Positions 26,467-35,764 of a stretch of 64,000 nt of DNA are shown here, one piece after another. Within the stretch, counting starts at the first letter, position 1; each line of letters begins with the position of its first letter. The stretch is taken from positions 140,196 through 204,195 of the forward strand of contig NZ_JAHUXH010000013.1 of NCBI RefSeq assembly GCF_019219825.1. The letters run 5' to 3'. The notes beneath the pieces were generated by a model, which saw nothing but the letters and a program-made list of their open reading frames with translations, was not told the DNA's origin and searched no databases. Position numbers and translations under genes: made by a program. This DNA comes from Streptomyces sp. TRM70350 (GTDB lineage Bacteria; Actinomycetota; Actinomycetes; Streptomycetales; Streptomycetaceae).

Positions 26467-29466
26467 CTACTGCTGGGGCGGCGGCCCATCGGGATGACCG
26501 GGCTGCGGGTAGCCGTAGCCGGGGTTGGGGTTGGGGTGCTGGGGGTGGGGGGTCGGCCGGCCGGGCTGGTTCGGCTGGCCCGGCTGCGGCGGGTAGGGCT
26601 GGCCGGGGGCGTACTGCTGGCCGGGCATGGGCTGACCCGGCATGGGCTGTCCGGGCATGGGTGGCTGTCCGGGCATCGGCTGGCTGGGCAGGGGCTGGCC
26701 CGGCATCGGCGGGGCGGCCACCGGGGGCGGGTTGCCGTCGCTGGTCCACAGGCCGTGCATCTGCTGGTGGCGTACGAAGTCCTCGGCGACCATGGCCGCG
26801 AGGTTGAAGTACGCCTCCCGCACCTTGGGCCGCATCATGTCGAGGTCGACCTCGGCACCGGCCGCGAGATGCTCGTCGAACGGCACGACGATGACGCCCC
26901 GGCACCGCGTCTCGAAGTGCGCCACGATGTCCTCGACCTTGATCATCTTGCCGGTCTCGCGGACGCCGGAGATGACGGTGATGGAGCGTGAGACCAGGTC
27001 GGCGTACCCGTGCGCGGACAGCCAGTCCAGCGTCGTACTGGCGCTGCTCGCACCGTCCACGGACGGCGTCGAGATGATGATGAGCTGGTCGGCGAGGTCC
27101 AGCACACCGCGCATGGCACTGTAGAGCAGGCCGGTGCCCGAGTCGGTGAGGATGATCGGGTACTGCTTGCCGAGCACGTCGATCGCGCGCCGGTAGTCCT
27201 CGTCGTTGAAGGTCGTCGAGACGGCCGGGTCGACGTCGTTGGCGATGATCTCCAGGCCGGAGGGGGCCTGGGAGGTGAACCGCCGGATGTCCATGTACGA
27301 GTTGAGGTACGGGATCGCCTGGACCAGGTCCCGGATCGTGGCCCCGGTCTCCCGGCGGACGCGGCGGCCGAGCGTACCGGCGTCCGGGTTGGCGTCGATC
27401 GCGAGGATCTTGTCCTGACGCTCGCTGGCGAGGGTGGAGCCGAGGGCGGTGGTGGTCGTGGTCTTGCCGACGCCGCCCTTGAGGCTGATCACGGCGATGC
27501 GGTAGCAGGACAGCACCGGCGTCCGGATCAGCTGCAGCTTCTGCTGACGCTCGGCCTCCTCCTTCTTGGCGCCCAGCTTGAACCGGGAGACGGCGGCCGG
27601 ACGCCCGCTCTTCGCCTTCTGCTTCTTGTTGTTGAGCAGCCGGTCGGAGGACAGCTCGACGGCCGCGGTGTAACCGAGCGGCGCGGCACCGGGGTTGGTG
27701 GGCTGGCGCTGGTCGTGCTGGAGGGGTTGCGGCCAGGCGGTGCCGAGGCGGGGGTCTGCGGGTGGGGTGGGGGGTTGGTGGGGTTGGTGGGGGTGGTGGG
27801 GGTGGGGTTGGGCCTGGTGTGGGGGTTGGGGTTGGGCGTGGGGCGGGTGCGGGGGCTGGGCGTTGGGCTGGGGCTGGGCCTCGGGCGGGTACGGGGGCTG
27901 GGGGAATCCCTGCGGGGAGCCTGGGACTTGTTGCGGGTGGTGTGGGTTCTGCGGGTTCTGGGCGCCGGGCTGGGGCGGGACGCCGGGGTGGGCGGCCTGC
28001 TGCTGGGCCGGGGGCTGGGGGAAGCCGTAGCCGCTCTGGGGGGTGGGGGCGCCGGGGTGGGGGAAGCCGTAGCCGCCCTGGGCGTTGGGGGTGCCCGGGT
28101 GCGGGAAGCCGTAGCCCTGTTGGGCGTTGGGGGTGCCCGGGTGCGGGAAGCCGTAGCCCTGTTGGGCGTTGGGCTGGGGGGTGGCCGGTTGCGCGGGGTT
28201 CGGGGTGTTGGGTGTGTTGGGGGCCGGTGCCTGGGTCGGCGGGGTCCACGCGACCGGGGCGGACTGCGGGGGCTGAGGCTGGAAGGGCGGCTGCTGCGGA
28301 GGCACCGGCGGCTGGCCCTGCGCGGCGGTCGGCTGCGGCTGGGGCTGTGGCTGCGTGGAGGGCGCGCTCGGGTCCGGCTGCTGGGGGTGTGGCTGGGCGG
28401 ACGGCGCGCTCGGGTCCGGCTGCTGGGGGTGGGGCTGTGCGGGCCACTGGGCGGCGGGGGCCGGGGCCGCGGGCTGGTACGACGGCGGCAGCGGCGGCAC
28501 TCCGCTCTGCGGGGCGGGCGGGGGAGACCAGGCCGAGGGCGCGTCGGGCGTCGCCGGTGCGTCGGCCTGGGGGGTGTTGTCCTGGGGAGCGTCGTCGTGC
28601 GGCGCCGCGTCGGAGGCGTCGGCCTCGGCCGGGTCGACTGCCTCGCTCGACTCGGCGTCGGTGGGAGTGGTGTCCTCCGTCCCGTCGGTGGCTTCTGCCT
28701 CGGCGTCGGCCTCCGCCTCGCCGGAGGGACCGTCGCTGTCGGCGTCGCCGTCCTCGGTGGTACCGGCCTCCTCCGACTCACCCTCGGGCCGCACGTCAGC
28801 CTTGGCATCGGCGTCGGCGTCGGCAGCCGTGTCGGCCGCGGCCGCGAGGTCGGCGATCTCCCGCTTCACAGAGGCCGCGGAGAAACGCATGGTGGCGCCG
28901 CTCTCCAGGTCCCCGTTCCCGGACTCGGCCTCCTCGGAAGCCTTGGGAGCCTCCGGTGCAGGGGCGACCGGCGTCTGGGGCTCGAACCCACTCCCCTCGG
29001 GAAGCTTCGGCACACCCCCCGACTCCCCGCTCGCAGGCGCGGGCGGCGGAGGGAACGGAACCCCCGGGACGGGAGCGGGCGGAGGCGGCGTGAACGGCAC
29101 ACCAGGCATCGGCACGGGCGCGGGAGGCGTAAAGGGCGAGGCCGGAGCGGAGTGGGCCGGTGGCCCGAAGTCGGCAGGCGGCGGTGACGACGGGATGGAG
29201 GGCGAGGAAGGCGAGGGCGGCGAGGGGGCCGCAGAAGCGGGCGCGGGCCCGGAAGGCCCAGCTGCCGCAGACTCGGACGAAGCAGTCCCCGAGTCCGCAG
29301 AGTGTCCCGAATCCCCCGAACCCCCGGACGCGTTCTGCGTGTACCAGGCAGGCGGCGCATAGTCGATGGTGAACTCACCCGTCATCTCGACGGCGGCCTC
29401 CGCGTCGGGCTGGTCATCGCCGGGCGTCGCCCAGCCCCCGCGGATCCCGTCCCGATCGCTGCTCAC
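26467..29466 (-). CDS. EspI-like ESX protein: long disordered N-terminus plus MinD/ParA-type ATPase
   Basis: A 999-aa protein. About 600 residues are Pro/Ala/Gln/Glu-rich and disordered, including four 14-residue repeats of the GYGFPHPGTPNAQQ type. They precede a deviant-Walker ATPase of the MinD/ParA family (SLKGGVGKTTTTTALG, about residues 657-672; KGGVGKT signature). This layout matches mycobacterial EspI and the Pro-rich ATPase found in actinobacterial ESX loci. A short Pro/Gly/Gln-rich tail ends the protein. It probably regulates or energises secretion from the cytoplasm. It lies downstream of the eccE operon on the same strand, but a terminator separates them, so it likely has its own promoter in 29467-29590. 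Confidence 0.8.
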   Translation of the reverse strand: MSSDRDGIRGGWATPGDDQPDAEAAVEMTGEFTIDYAPPAWYTQNASGGSGDSGHSADSGTASSESAAAGPSGPAPASAAPSPPSPSSPSIPSSPPPADFGPPAHSAPASPFTPPAPVPMPGVPFTPPPPAPVPGVPFPPPPAPASGESGGVPKLPEGSGFEPQTPVAPAPEAPKASEEAESGNGDLESGATMRFSAASVKREIADLAAAADTAADADADAKADVRPEGESEEAGTTEDGDADSDGPSGEAEADAEAEATDGTEDTTPTDAESSEAVDPAEADASDAAPHDDAPQDNTPQADAPATPDAPSAWSPPPAPQSGVPPLPPSYQPAAPAPAAQWPAQPHPQQPDPSAPSAQPHPQQPDPSAPSTQPQPQPQPTAAQGQPPVPPQQPPFQPQPPQSAPVAWTPPTQAPAPNTPNTPNPAQPATPQPNAQQGYGFPHPGTPNAQQGYGFPHPGTPNAQGGYGFPHPGAPTPQSGYGFPQPPAQQQAAHPGVPPQPGAQNPQNPHHPQQVPGSPQGFPQPPYPPEAQPQPNAQPPHPPHAQPQPPHQAQPHPHHPHQPHQPPTPPADPRLGTAWPQPLQHDQRQPTNPGAAPLGYTAAVELSSDRLLNNKKQKAKSGRPAAVSRFKLGAKKEEAERQQKLQLIRTPVLSCYRIAVISLKGGVGKTTTTTALGSTLASERQDKILAIDANPDAGTLGRRVRRETGATIRDLVQAIPYLNSYMDIRRFTSQAPSGLEIIANDVDPAVSTTFNDEDYRRAIDVLGKQYPIILTDSGTGLLYSAMRGVLDLADQLIIISTPSVDGASSASTTLDWLSAHGYADLVSRSITVISGVRETGKMIKVEDIVAHFETRCRGVIVVPFDEHLAAGAEVDLDMMRPKVREAYFNLAAMVAEDFVRHQQMHGLWTSDGNPPPVAAPPMPGQPLPSQPMPGQPPMPGQPMPGQPMPGQQYAPGQPYPPQPGQPNQPGRPTPHPQHPNPNPGYGYPQPGHPDGPPPQQ
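28018..28173 (-). repeat. 42-bp tandem repeats encoding GYGFPHPG units
   Basis: Four tandem copies of a 42-bp unit in the EspI-like coding sequence; the two closest to 28080-28165 are almost identical. Units stay in frame and encode 14 residues each. Confidence 0.75.
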
Positions 29467-29593
29467 AATTCCTCCTGGTGTGGTCGAGCACCCTCATAGC
29501 GTGCTGGGCCGACCATTGCTGTCGTTCGATTCACAGAGCTGTCCCCCCGGGTCACCCCCGGAACGCGCATCACCCTGTACCGGGTACTCGCTA

Positions 29594-29633
29594 CGTGCCC
29601 CGCCCCAGCCTAATCAAGAATGGGGCGGGCACG
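29594..29633 (-). terminator. terminator after the eccE operon
   Basis: CGTGCCCCGCCCCA (29594-29607) pairs with TGGGGCGGGCACG (29621-29633) with a single bulged base. It lies about 100 bp past the stop of the 263-aa gene, in the 268-bp gap before the EspI-like gene. The remainder of that gap shows no gene and must hold the EspI-like promoter. Confidence 0.65.
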
Positions 29634-29734
29634 GCAGGCGCGTCTGCGCCCCGACGCACCTCCGGCACAAAGCCGGGCGGTCGCCGTCGATCGACAGTCA
29701 CCTGGGGCACGGATCCGCTGGTTGTCCCTCCCGG

Positions 29735-30526
29735 TCAGTCCATCCGGCGGGCCACGCCCAGCAGACCGATCTCGGCGTCCGTGGGCTGTGTGACCACGTA
29801 CTGGCGATCGCCGTCAGTGCACCAAAGGGTGACGCCGTCGCCGAGGGTGGGCAGCGGTTCGTACTCGGCGCGGGGCAGGCCGATCACCCGACCGACCTCT
29901 GCCGCCTCGTCCGGCGACACCCGCTGCACTCCGACCAGCCGCGCCTGACGCATCAACCGGGGCGCCACCGGGCTGAGATAGGGCAGCAGCGTCAGCACCG
30001 ACTGCCAGGGCGCCGACACCACGCGTCCGCGAGGGGGCCGCATGCCGCAGTCCCGGATCACCAGGACCGGGCTGCCCGCCGAGGCGCCGAGCGGAGGAAC
30101 CCGACCCACGTCGTGCACGGTCATCCCGGACTGGCCGCCGCCCACCGCCTGCACCACCTGCGCCCAGTGCTGGGCGCGGCCGGTCTCGACGGCGACCCTC
30201 GCGCCCGTCGCCGCGGCGCGCAGCGCGAGCACTTGTGCCGTCCACAGACCACCGATCAGCAGCACGTCGTACGGCGTGGGACGGTTCACCCCGAGCACGG
30301 CGGGCTGGCCCTCGGCGGTGACGCCGACGACCACGCCGTCGTCCCCGATGGGAAACGACAGCGTGTCGAACTGATCGACCGGCAGGGTGTGCCGCGGGTG
30401 CCGGGGACCGAGCAGTCCGAAGCCGGTACGCAGCCGCTCCGCGAAGCCGCCGCCCTCGGAGCGTGTCAGGGACGAAGGGGCCGATGTCCGAGTGGGTGCC
30501 GGTGTCGGTGTCGTCATGGCGGCCAT
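29735..30526 (-). CDS. ESX-locus protein of unknown function
   Basis: A 263-aa protein that I do not recognise beyond its position. The N-terminus is Thr/Pro-rich, followed by an alpha/beta region with VLLIGGLWTAQVLALRAAAT and SPVLVIRDCGMRPPRG. The pattern loosely recalls a nucleotide-binding-like fold without a P-loop. No TM segment is evident. Its ATG overlaps the eccE stop (TGATG), so it is translationally coupled to a core secretion component and probably works with it on the cytoplasmic side. Confidence 0.75.
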   Translation of the reverse strand: MAAMTTPTPAPTRTSAPSSLTRSEGGGFAERLRTGFGLLGPRHPRHTLPVDQFDTLSFPIGDDGVVVGVTAEGQPAVLGVNRPTPYDVLLIGGLWTAQVLALRAAATGARVAVETGRAQHWAQVVQAVGGGQSGMTVHDVGRVPPLGASAGSPVLVIRDCGMRPPRGRVVSAPWQSVLTLLPYLSPVAPRLMRQARLVGVQRVSPDEAAEVGRVIGLPRAEYEPLPTLGDGVTLWCTDGDRQYVVTQPTDAEIGLLGVARRMD

Positions 30527-31881
30527 CAGCGGGCACCTCCGAGCGGCAGGGTGGCGAGCACTCCGGGCAGTTGTTCACGGTCCAGACGGGCGAGTCCGGT
30601 CCGCGTCTGCCGTGCGACACGTTCCAACTCCTGCCGCGAGGCGGCCAGTTCGGTACTGCTGCGCCCGGTGATCCGCACATGCCCGGTGAGGGAGACATCC
30701 TGCTGCACACCCCTGGCCAGCGTCAGGCTGAGCGTCGTCGCCAGCGCGGGCACGGAGGTCAACTGCGCCACCAGCTGCGGCAGACCGGTGCCGGAGCCGC
30801 CGAGCGCGGGCCAGCGGCGCACCCAGTACGTGGTGTGTCTGCGGTTGTCGCAGCGCCAGCTGCGACTGGTCTCCTCGGTCCGCCGCCGGGGCGCGTCGCT
30901 CTGCCCGGCCTGGGCGGTCACCATGGGGTTGGCGCAGGCGGAGGTGGCGATGGCGGCGGTCACCTCGTCCTCGGTGAGCAGGTTCACCCGGAATCCGGCG
31001 CCCGTCAGCCGGCTCGCCAGATGCTCCGCCGACCGCACCAGGCACTTCTGTGCGCCGACGAGGCCACCGCCGCGGGCGGTCACCGCCTCCGGGCACAGTT
31101 CGGGGTCCAGCTTCAGCGCGATCCACATCACGCGGACGGCGGGGGAGGCGGTCTGCGCCTGGAGCTGCTGGTAGTTGGTCACCACGACCGACTGCTGGGG
31201 CAGGTGCGGGGCGGGCGCGGGCTGGGTGTGCAGCACGATCTGTGCGGATTCCAGGCGGATTCCGTCGACATCCAGTGCGTCCCGTACCAGGGCGAGGGGG
31301 AGCGGCCGACGGCTGCGCTCGGCGCGCAGCGCCCCGAAGTCCGCCTCCACTTGGAGAACGGCTGTGAGGAAGCCGCCGTCACCGACCATGCCGACGGGCC
31401 GTTGGTCGCGGTCGTTGCCGCGGCTGTAGCTGTAGGTGCGCAGGCTCGGGTCGCACTCGACGGCGGGGGCCAGCCCGGAGTCGGTGCCCGGCGGCACCGG
31501 GGTGGCCGCGGCCTTGCGGCGGCGGGAGCGCAGGGCCTGCACGCCGGCCAGCCACTCGGGCAGCGAGCGTCCTCGGCGCCGTACGAGCGCGAGTGCCACG
31601 AGAAGCACGGCGACCACGGCGGCCGGGACCAGCGCGTACGTACCGATCACCCAGCCGGACACCACCAGTGCCGCCGCCAGTTCGAGCAGCACCAGCCGCT
31701 GCACGGCGAACGAGCCTCCGCGCCCCGAACGTGCCCTCAGGTGCGGTGTGACAGCACCTTCGGCGGCAGCGGTGCCCCCGGACCCCGCCGGTCCGGCGGT
31801 GCCGCGGGACCCGGCCGGACCGGCGCTGCCCGATCGTGACCTCGATTGCGATCGCGACCCGGCCCGCGGTGCGGAAGCCAT
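30526..31881 (-). CDS. eccE: type VII secretion protein EccE
   Basis: A 451-aa membrane component of the ESX translocon. After a Ser/Arg/Gly-rich tail of about 55 residues come two TM helices (LVLLELAAALVVSGWVIGTY and LVPAAVVAVLLVALALV), then a large soluble domain (about residues 110-451). This is the EccE topology. I chose the ATG at 31881 (MASAPRAGSR) with GGAG upstream rather than a frame opening 14 codons earlier. Divergent from eccB, with a shared 206-bp promoter region (31882-32087). Confidence 0.85.
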   Translation of the reverse strand: MASAPRAGSRSQSRSRSGSAGPAGSRGTAGPAGSGGTAAAEGAVTPHLRARSGRGGSFAVQRLVLLELAAALVVSGWVIGTYALVPAAVVAVLLVALALVRRRGRSLPEWLAGVQALRSRRRKAAATPVPPGTDSGLAPAVECDPSLRTYSYSRGNDRDQRPVGMVGDGGFLTAVLQVEADFGALRAERSRRPLPLALVRDALDVDGIRLESAQIVLHTQPAPAPHLPQQSVVVTNYQQLQAQTASPAVRVMWIALKLDPELCPEAVTARGGGLVGAQKCLVRSAEHLASRLTGAGFRVNLLTEDEVTAAIATSACANPMVTAQAGQSDAPRRRTEETSRSWRCDNRRHTTYWVRRWPALGGSGTGLPQLVAQLTSVPALATTLSLTLARGVQQDVSLTGHVRITGRSSTELAASRQELERVARQTRTGLARLDREQLPGVLATLPLGGAR

Positions 31882-32087
31882 CACTCCAAATCCCCCGAAT
31901 CTGTCCCGGAAACCCCTGTCCACACGCTCCTGCGAGTCCTGAGCGCCCTACCCATGACACACGCACGGTCACGCAACAGGCATAGTAGGGGCCGGGTCTG
32001 ACAACCGAGGCACCAGAGGCAACCAAGGGCGGGCGACGGAACTCTCACCGTCCCCAGGGCTCCGCAACGGGGAGAGAGCGGACACAG

Positions 32088-33614
32088 ATGGCATCACGCC
32101 GCGATGAACTCAACGCCTACACCTTCGCGAAGCGCCGCACACTCGCGTCTTTCCTGCGGCCCTCGCCGTCGGGTTCGGAGGAGGGCGCGCCGAAGCCGCT
32201 GAGCGCGGTCTGGCCGGGTGTCGTCGTCGGTGTGGTGATCCTCGCGGTGTTCGGCGCCATCGGCCTCTTCAACCCCACCGCCCGCAAGGGCTGGGACAAC
32301 CCGGGCGAACACGTCATCGTCGCCAGTGACTCGACGACCCGCTACGTCGTACTGAAGACGGACGGCAGGAAGCAGCTGCACCCGGTGCTCAACATGGCCT
32401 CCGCGAAGCTGCTGTTGGACCCCGACAAGAACAGCATCATCACCGTCGACGAGAAGGTTCTCGACAGCGGCAAGCCCCCGCACGGCGCCACCATCGGCAT
32501 CCCGTACGCCCCCGACCGGCTGCCCTCCGCCGCCGAGGCCGAGACCCCCAAGCGCTGGGCGGTCTGCGAGCGCCCCGGCGACGGCGGCCGGGCCATCCAG
32601 AAGGCGGCGTTCGTCCTGGCCGAGAAGGAGTGGAAGAAGACCGAGGGCCGCAACAAGCTCGCCGGCGGCGACCTGATGTACGTCGTCGGCCCGGACGGCA
32701 AGACCCAGTACGTCGTCGACTCCCGCGGTTACGCGTACCCGCTCGAAGACCCCACCGACAACGAACTCCTCAAAGCCCTCGACACCCAGGGCCGCGCCCC
32801 GCAGCGCGTCTCCCAGGACTGGCTCGACACCCTGCACAAGGGCGACCCCCTGTCGATCCCTTCGATCAAGGGCACGCCCGGCGCCGAGGCCGGCGCGTCC
32901 GACATGCTCGGCCAGTACGACAAGGTCGGCATGGTCATCAAGGCCTACGACGGCTCGCGAATGCAGTACTACGTCGTCCTCCCCGGCGAGGTCGCCCGGA
33001 TCACCGAGTTCACCGCCACGCTGCTGCTCAACAGCGGCGCCCTCGTGGCGGTCGGCCAGACCGGCGAGGCGCAGCAGGTCAGCCCCGGCGCGGTGGCCGA
33101 CAGCACGACCTTCCTCGGCGACAGGAAGTGGCCGACGTACAAGCCGAAGACGGTCAACAACGGCACCAGCACCACCACCGGCCGCAACACGGTGTGCACT
33201 GTCCTTCGCTCGGTGAACGCCGAGAGCGGCGGGACGACCCTGTCCACCTGGGCGGGCACCGACTTCCCCGCGCAGTTGCCCACCGGCTCCTCCAGCGCGT
33301 ACGTCACCCCCGGCTCCGGACAGCTCTACCGCCAGTTCCAGGGCCAGGAAACCAAGGCGGGCAGCGTCTTCCTGGTCACCGACACCGGCCTGCGCTACGC
33401 CCTGCAGTCCAACAGCGACAGCGCCACCGACGACAAGGGCATCGGCACCTCCGCCGAGCAGCGCAGGCAGGAACTGACCGAGGCCAAGATCGCCCAGACC
33501 AGGCTCGGCTACGAGAAGGTCGACCCGGCGCCCGTCCCCGCGGCCTGGTCGGCATTCCTGCCCACCGGCCCCCGCCTGTCGGAGGCGGCGGCGCGGCAGC
33601 CGCAGGGTTCGTAG
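32088..33614 (+). CDS. eccB: type VII secretion protein EccB
   Basis: A 508-aa core ESX membrane protein with a short cytoplasmic N-terminus (RRDELNAYTFAKRRTLASFL, a strong family signature). One TM helix lies near residues 42-62, followed by a large extracytoplasmic repeat domain with DSTTRYVVLKTDGRKQLHPV and later ALQSNSDSATDDKG. GGGGAG precedes the ATG at 32088. The mycP gene follows by 13 bp. Confidence 0.94.
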   Translation: MASRRDELNAYTFAKRRTLASFLRPSPSGSEEGAPKPLSAVWPGVVVGVVILAVFGAIGLFNPTARKGWDNPGEHVIVASDSTTRYVVLKTDGRKQLHPVLNMASAKLLLDPDKNSIITVDEKVLDSGKPPHGATIGIPYAPDRLPSAAEAETPKRWAVCERPGDGGRAIQKAAFVLAEKEWKKTEGRNKLAGGDLMYVVGPDGKTQYVVDSRGYAYPLEDPTDNELLKALDTQGRAPQRVSQDWLDTLHKGDPLSIPSIKGTPGAEAGASDMLGQYDKVGMVIKAYDGSRMQYYVVLPGEVARITEFTATLLLNSGALVAVGQTGEAQQVSPGAVADSTTFLGDRKWPTYKPKTVNNGTSTTTGRNTVCTVLRSVNAESGGTTLSTWAGTDFPAQLPTGSSSAYVTPGSGQLYRQFQGQETKAGSVFLVTDTGLRYALQSNSDSATDDKGIGTSAEQRRQELTEAKIAQTRLGYEKVDPAPVPAAWSAFLPTGPRLSEAAARQPQGS

Positions 33615-33627
33615 CGGAAGGGCCTTG

Positions 33628-34908
33628 GTGGAACTCATGCTGAAGGCAGACGAGATGAGACCCAGGGGCCGTACGGTCGTGGCGACCCTGCTCGCCACGA
33701 CAGCCCTCACGGCAACGACGCAACTCGCCCTTCCGGTCCCCGAGGCACGGGCGGACGACAGCGGCCAGTGCACCTTCCCCTCGGAGCCGTACGAGGGCCG
33801 TCCCTGGGCGCTGCAACGCGTCAACCTCGATGAGCTCTGGGCCCAGTCGAAGGGCGCGGGCGTCCAGGTTGCCGTGATCGACACGGGCGTCGACATCAAG
33901 AACCCCCAGCTCACCAAGGCCGTCGACGCATCCAAGGGCAAGAACTTCCTCCCCCCGAAGAACAGCAAGGGAGAGGAGATCGAACGCGGCAACGCGAGCG
34001 GCACCACGGACACCGTCGGCCACGGCACCCGCGTGGCCGGCATCATCGCCGCACGCCCCGCCAAGGGAACCGGCTTCGTGGGGCTGGCCCCCGAGGCCAC
34101 GATCATCCCGATCAAGCAGAACGACGCGGAGGGCAACGGAACCGCGGACACCCTGGCGAGGTCGATCCGCCACGCGGTGGACGTCGGCGCGGACGTCATC
34201 AACATCTCCCAGGACACGGCCAAGGCGATCAAACCCGACGAGAGCCTGGAGGAGGCTGTGAACCACGCCCTCTCCCGGGAGATCGTCGTCGTGGCGTCGG
34301 CCGGCAACGACGGCCTCGGCGGCAACGTCAAGATCACGTACCCGGCGTCGTACAAAGGCGTCCTGGCCGTAGCCTCCTCGGACCGCAACAATGAACGGGC
34401 CCCGTTCTCCCAGTCGGGCGAGTTCGTGGGCGTGGCGGCCCCGGGCGTCGACATGATCTCCACGGTCCCCGGCAACGGCCACTGCTCCGACAACGGCACC
34501 AGCTTCTCCGCCCCCTACGTCGCCGGCGTGGCCGCGCTGCTGAAGGCCAAGTACCCCAAGTGGACGGTCCAGCAGATCGTCGCCCAGATCGAACAGACGG
34601 CGGAACGCTCGATCCCCGGCCATGACCGTCTGGTCGGCTGGGGCGTGGTCGACCCGGTCAAGGCCCTGACCGACGTCGACCCGGCCCATCCGATCGAGTC
34701 CCCCCAGCCCGAGCAGAACCTCACAGGCGCGAAGGCCCCCTCGATCGCCCCGGTCCACTTCGGCGAAACACCGGACGAACGCAACATCCGCCTGGGCACG
34801 TACGTGGTGGTTGGCGGGCTGGTCCTGGTGGCAGGCCTCGGGGGGACGGCGGTGGCGGTACGGGATGCGCGGCGTCGGCGGCGGGGCCTGGGAGGCCCGG
34901 CATGCTGA
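33628..34908 (+). CDS. mycP: type VII secretion-associated serine protease mycosin (core copy)
   Basis: A 426-aa subtilisin-family protease anchored outside the membrane. A signal peptide ends at EARA; the catalytic triad is Asp85 (VIDTGVD), His132 (GHGTRVAG) and Ser292 (GTSFSAPYVAG). A C-terminal TM anchor at about residues 392-411 is followed by a basic tail. Mycosins stabilise and process ESX machinery and substrates. TTG (33625), GTG (33628) and ATG (33637) are possible starts; GTG is best placed relative to GGAAGGG. It overlaps the next (broken) gene by 7 bp. Confidence 0.92.
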   Translation: MELMLKADEMRPRGRTVVATLLATTALTATTQLALPVPEARADDSGQCTFPSEPYEGRPWALQRVNLDELWAQSKGAGVQVAVIDTGVDIKNPQLTKAVDASKGKNFLPPKNSKGEEIERGNASGTTDTVGHGTRVAGIIAARPAKGTGFVGLAPEATIIPIKQNDAEGNGTADTLARSIRHAVDVGADVINISQDTAKAIKPDESLEEAVNHALSREIVVVASAGNDGLGGNVKITYPASYKGVLAVASSDRNNERAPFSQSGEFVGVAAPGVDMISTVPGNGHCSDNGTSFSAPYVAGVAALLKAKYPKWTVQQIVAQIEQTAERSIPGHDRLVGWGVVDPVKALTDVDPAHPIESPQPEQNLTGAKAPSIAPVHFGETPDERNIRLGTYVVVGGLVLVAGLGGTAVAVRDARRRRRGLGGPAC

Positions 34909-35507
34909 CGGAACTCTCCATCATGCTCTTCGTCCTGTCTGTCCTGCTGATCCTGATGGCCTGCCTGAAGGCAGACCGTGTCCGGAGATGGAGGGAATCC
35001 GTCAACCCCTCCGCCCCCGAGATGCCCGACGCGGCGTTCGTGGTCGCCCGCATCACCCTGATCGGAGTGGCGGTGGCCTGCGTCGTCTCGGGCGTCCAAG
35101 GCCTGGGCGTCGAGGAAGACTCGAAGTGGAGCGACGATGAGCTGAAGAGCGCGGTACGGGGCGCCACGGAGGCCCCCACGGCAGCTTCACCTACGGCGAC
35201 TTGCTGGAGGGTGACGCTCCTGCCGACTTCGAGGGTGAATAGGCCATGCAGGTCGAAAGCGAGGTCGTCGAGCACGGTGGTGGCGATGCTCCTGAGTTCG
35301 TGTGGACGCCGCGCTCACCGGCCAGACGACACCCGACGAGGCCTCCTACCGGATCACGGCCAGTGGGCACGGACGTCTTTCTGCATGTATGTCAAGCGCA
35401 CACAAGGGGTACATCGAGACGGTGGCACCCGGACTGCCGGGTGACGCGGTGGTGAAGCAGCCGAATTACACGTTCGCCGTATCGAGCCGGGCCGGGGCAT
35501 GCTGAGC
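34902..35507 (+). pseudogene. broken ESX-locus two-TM membrane protein
   Basis: The start (MLTELSIMLFVLSVLLILMA) and a second TM segment (VVARITLIGVAVACVVSGV) are intact to about 35170. The coding sense then jumps between all three frames. GSFTYGDLLEGDAPADFEGE runs into a TAG at 35240-35242 and resumes as MQVESEVVEHGGGDAPEF; then DAALTGQTTPDEASYRITAS; then SFCMYVKRT; then KGYIETVAPGLPGDAVVKQP to the stop at 35505. At least four indels and one nonsense change are needed. Translational overlap with mycP shows it was an operon member. The ancestral function is unknown. Confidence 0.75.
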
Positions 35508-35630
35508 CGTTATTCGGTTACAGCACTCCGACCTCTTGGGCGACCACTCTCACTGAGGGCTCGAGCGGCGGTGCGGCGATAGCCGCGTTGCGACGTGCGG
35601 TCCTGACGAAACGGACGCCGAGGAGGAGAA

Positions 35631-35732
35631 ATGAGCCTGATCGCACAGTTCGCCCAGACACCGACGCGGTTCGTAGCGCGTCGCGCGAAAGCGGCAGATC
35701 TTGCAGCGGTAATCCGACCACTCAGGTGCTGA
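35631..35732 (+). pseudogene. possible truncated CDS start upstream of the IS remnant
   Basis: An ATG with an excellent SD (GGAGGAGAA, 1 bp before the ATG in the sense AGGAGGAGAAATG) opens a 33-codon frame (MSLIAQFAQTPTRFVARRAK...). It stops where transposase-like sequence begins. It may be the 5' end of a gene cut by the IS element. The reading on the other strand (35518-35721) is an alternative I could not exclude. Confidence 0.3.
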
Positions 35733-35764
35733 TTCCAATCCTGCTCGCCGAACTGCACGCGCCG

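Noticed and set aside
28018..28173. Possible CRISPR-like array
   Set aside because: The repeats are contiguous coding repeats without unique spacers; no cas genes in the window.
27010..29187. Long plus-strand frame opposite the EspI-like gene
   Set aside because: Gly/Arg/Leu-rich shadow of the Pro-rich coding region; the minus strand carries the KGGVGKT ATPase and an SD-consistent start.
35518..35721. 67-codon minus-strand frame near the IS remnant
   Set aside because: No recognisable similarity and no SD; the plus strand has a better start signal, though neither is secure.
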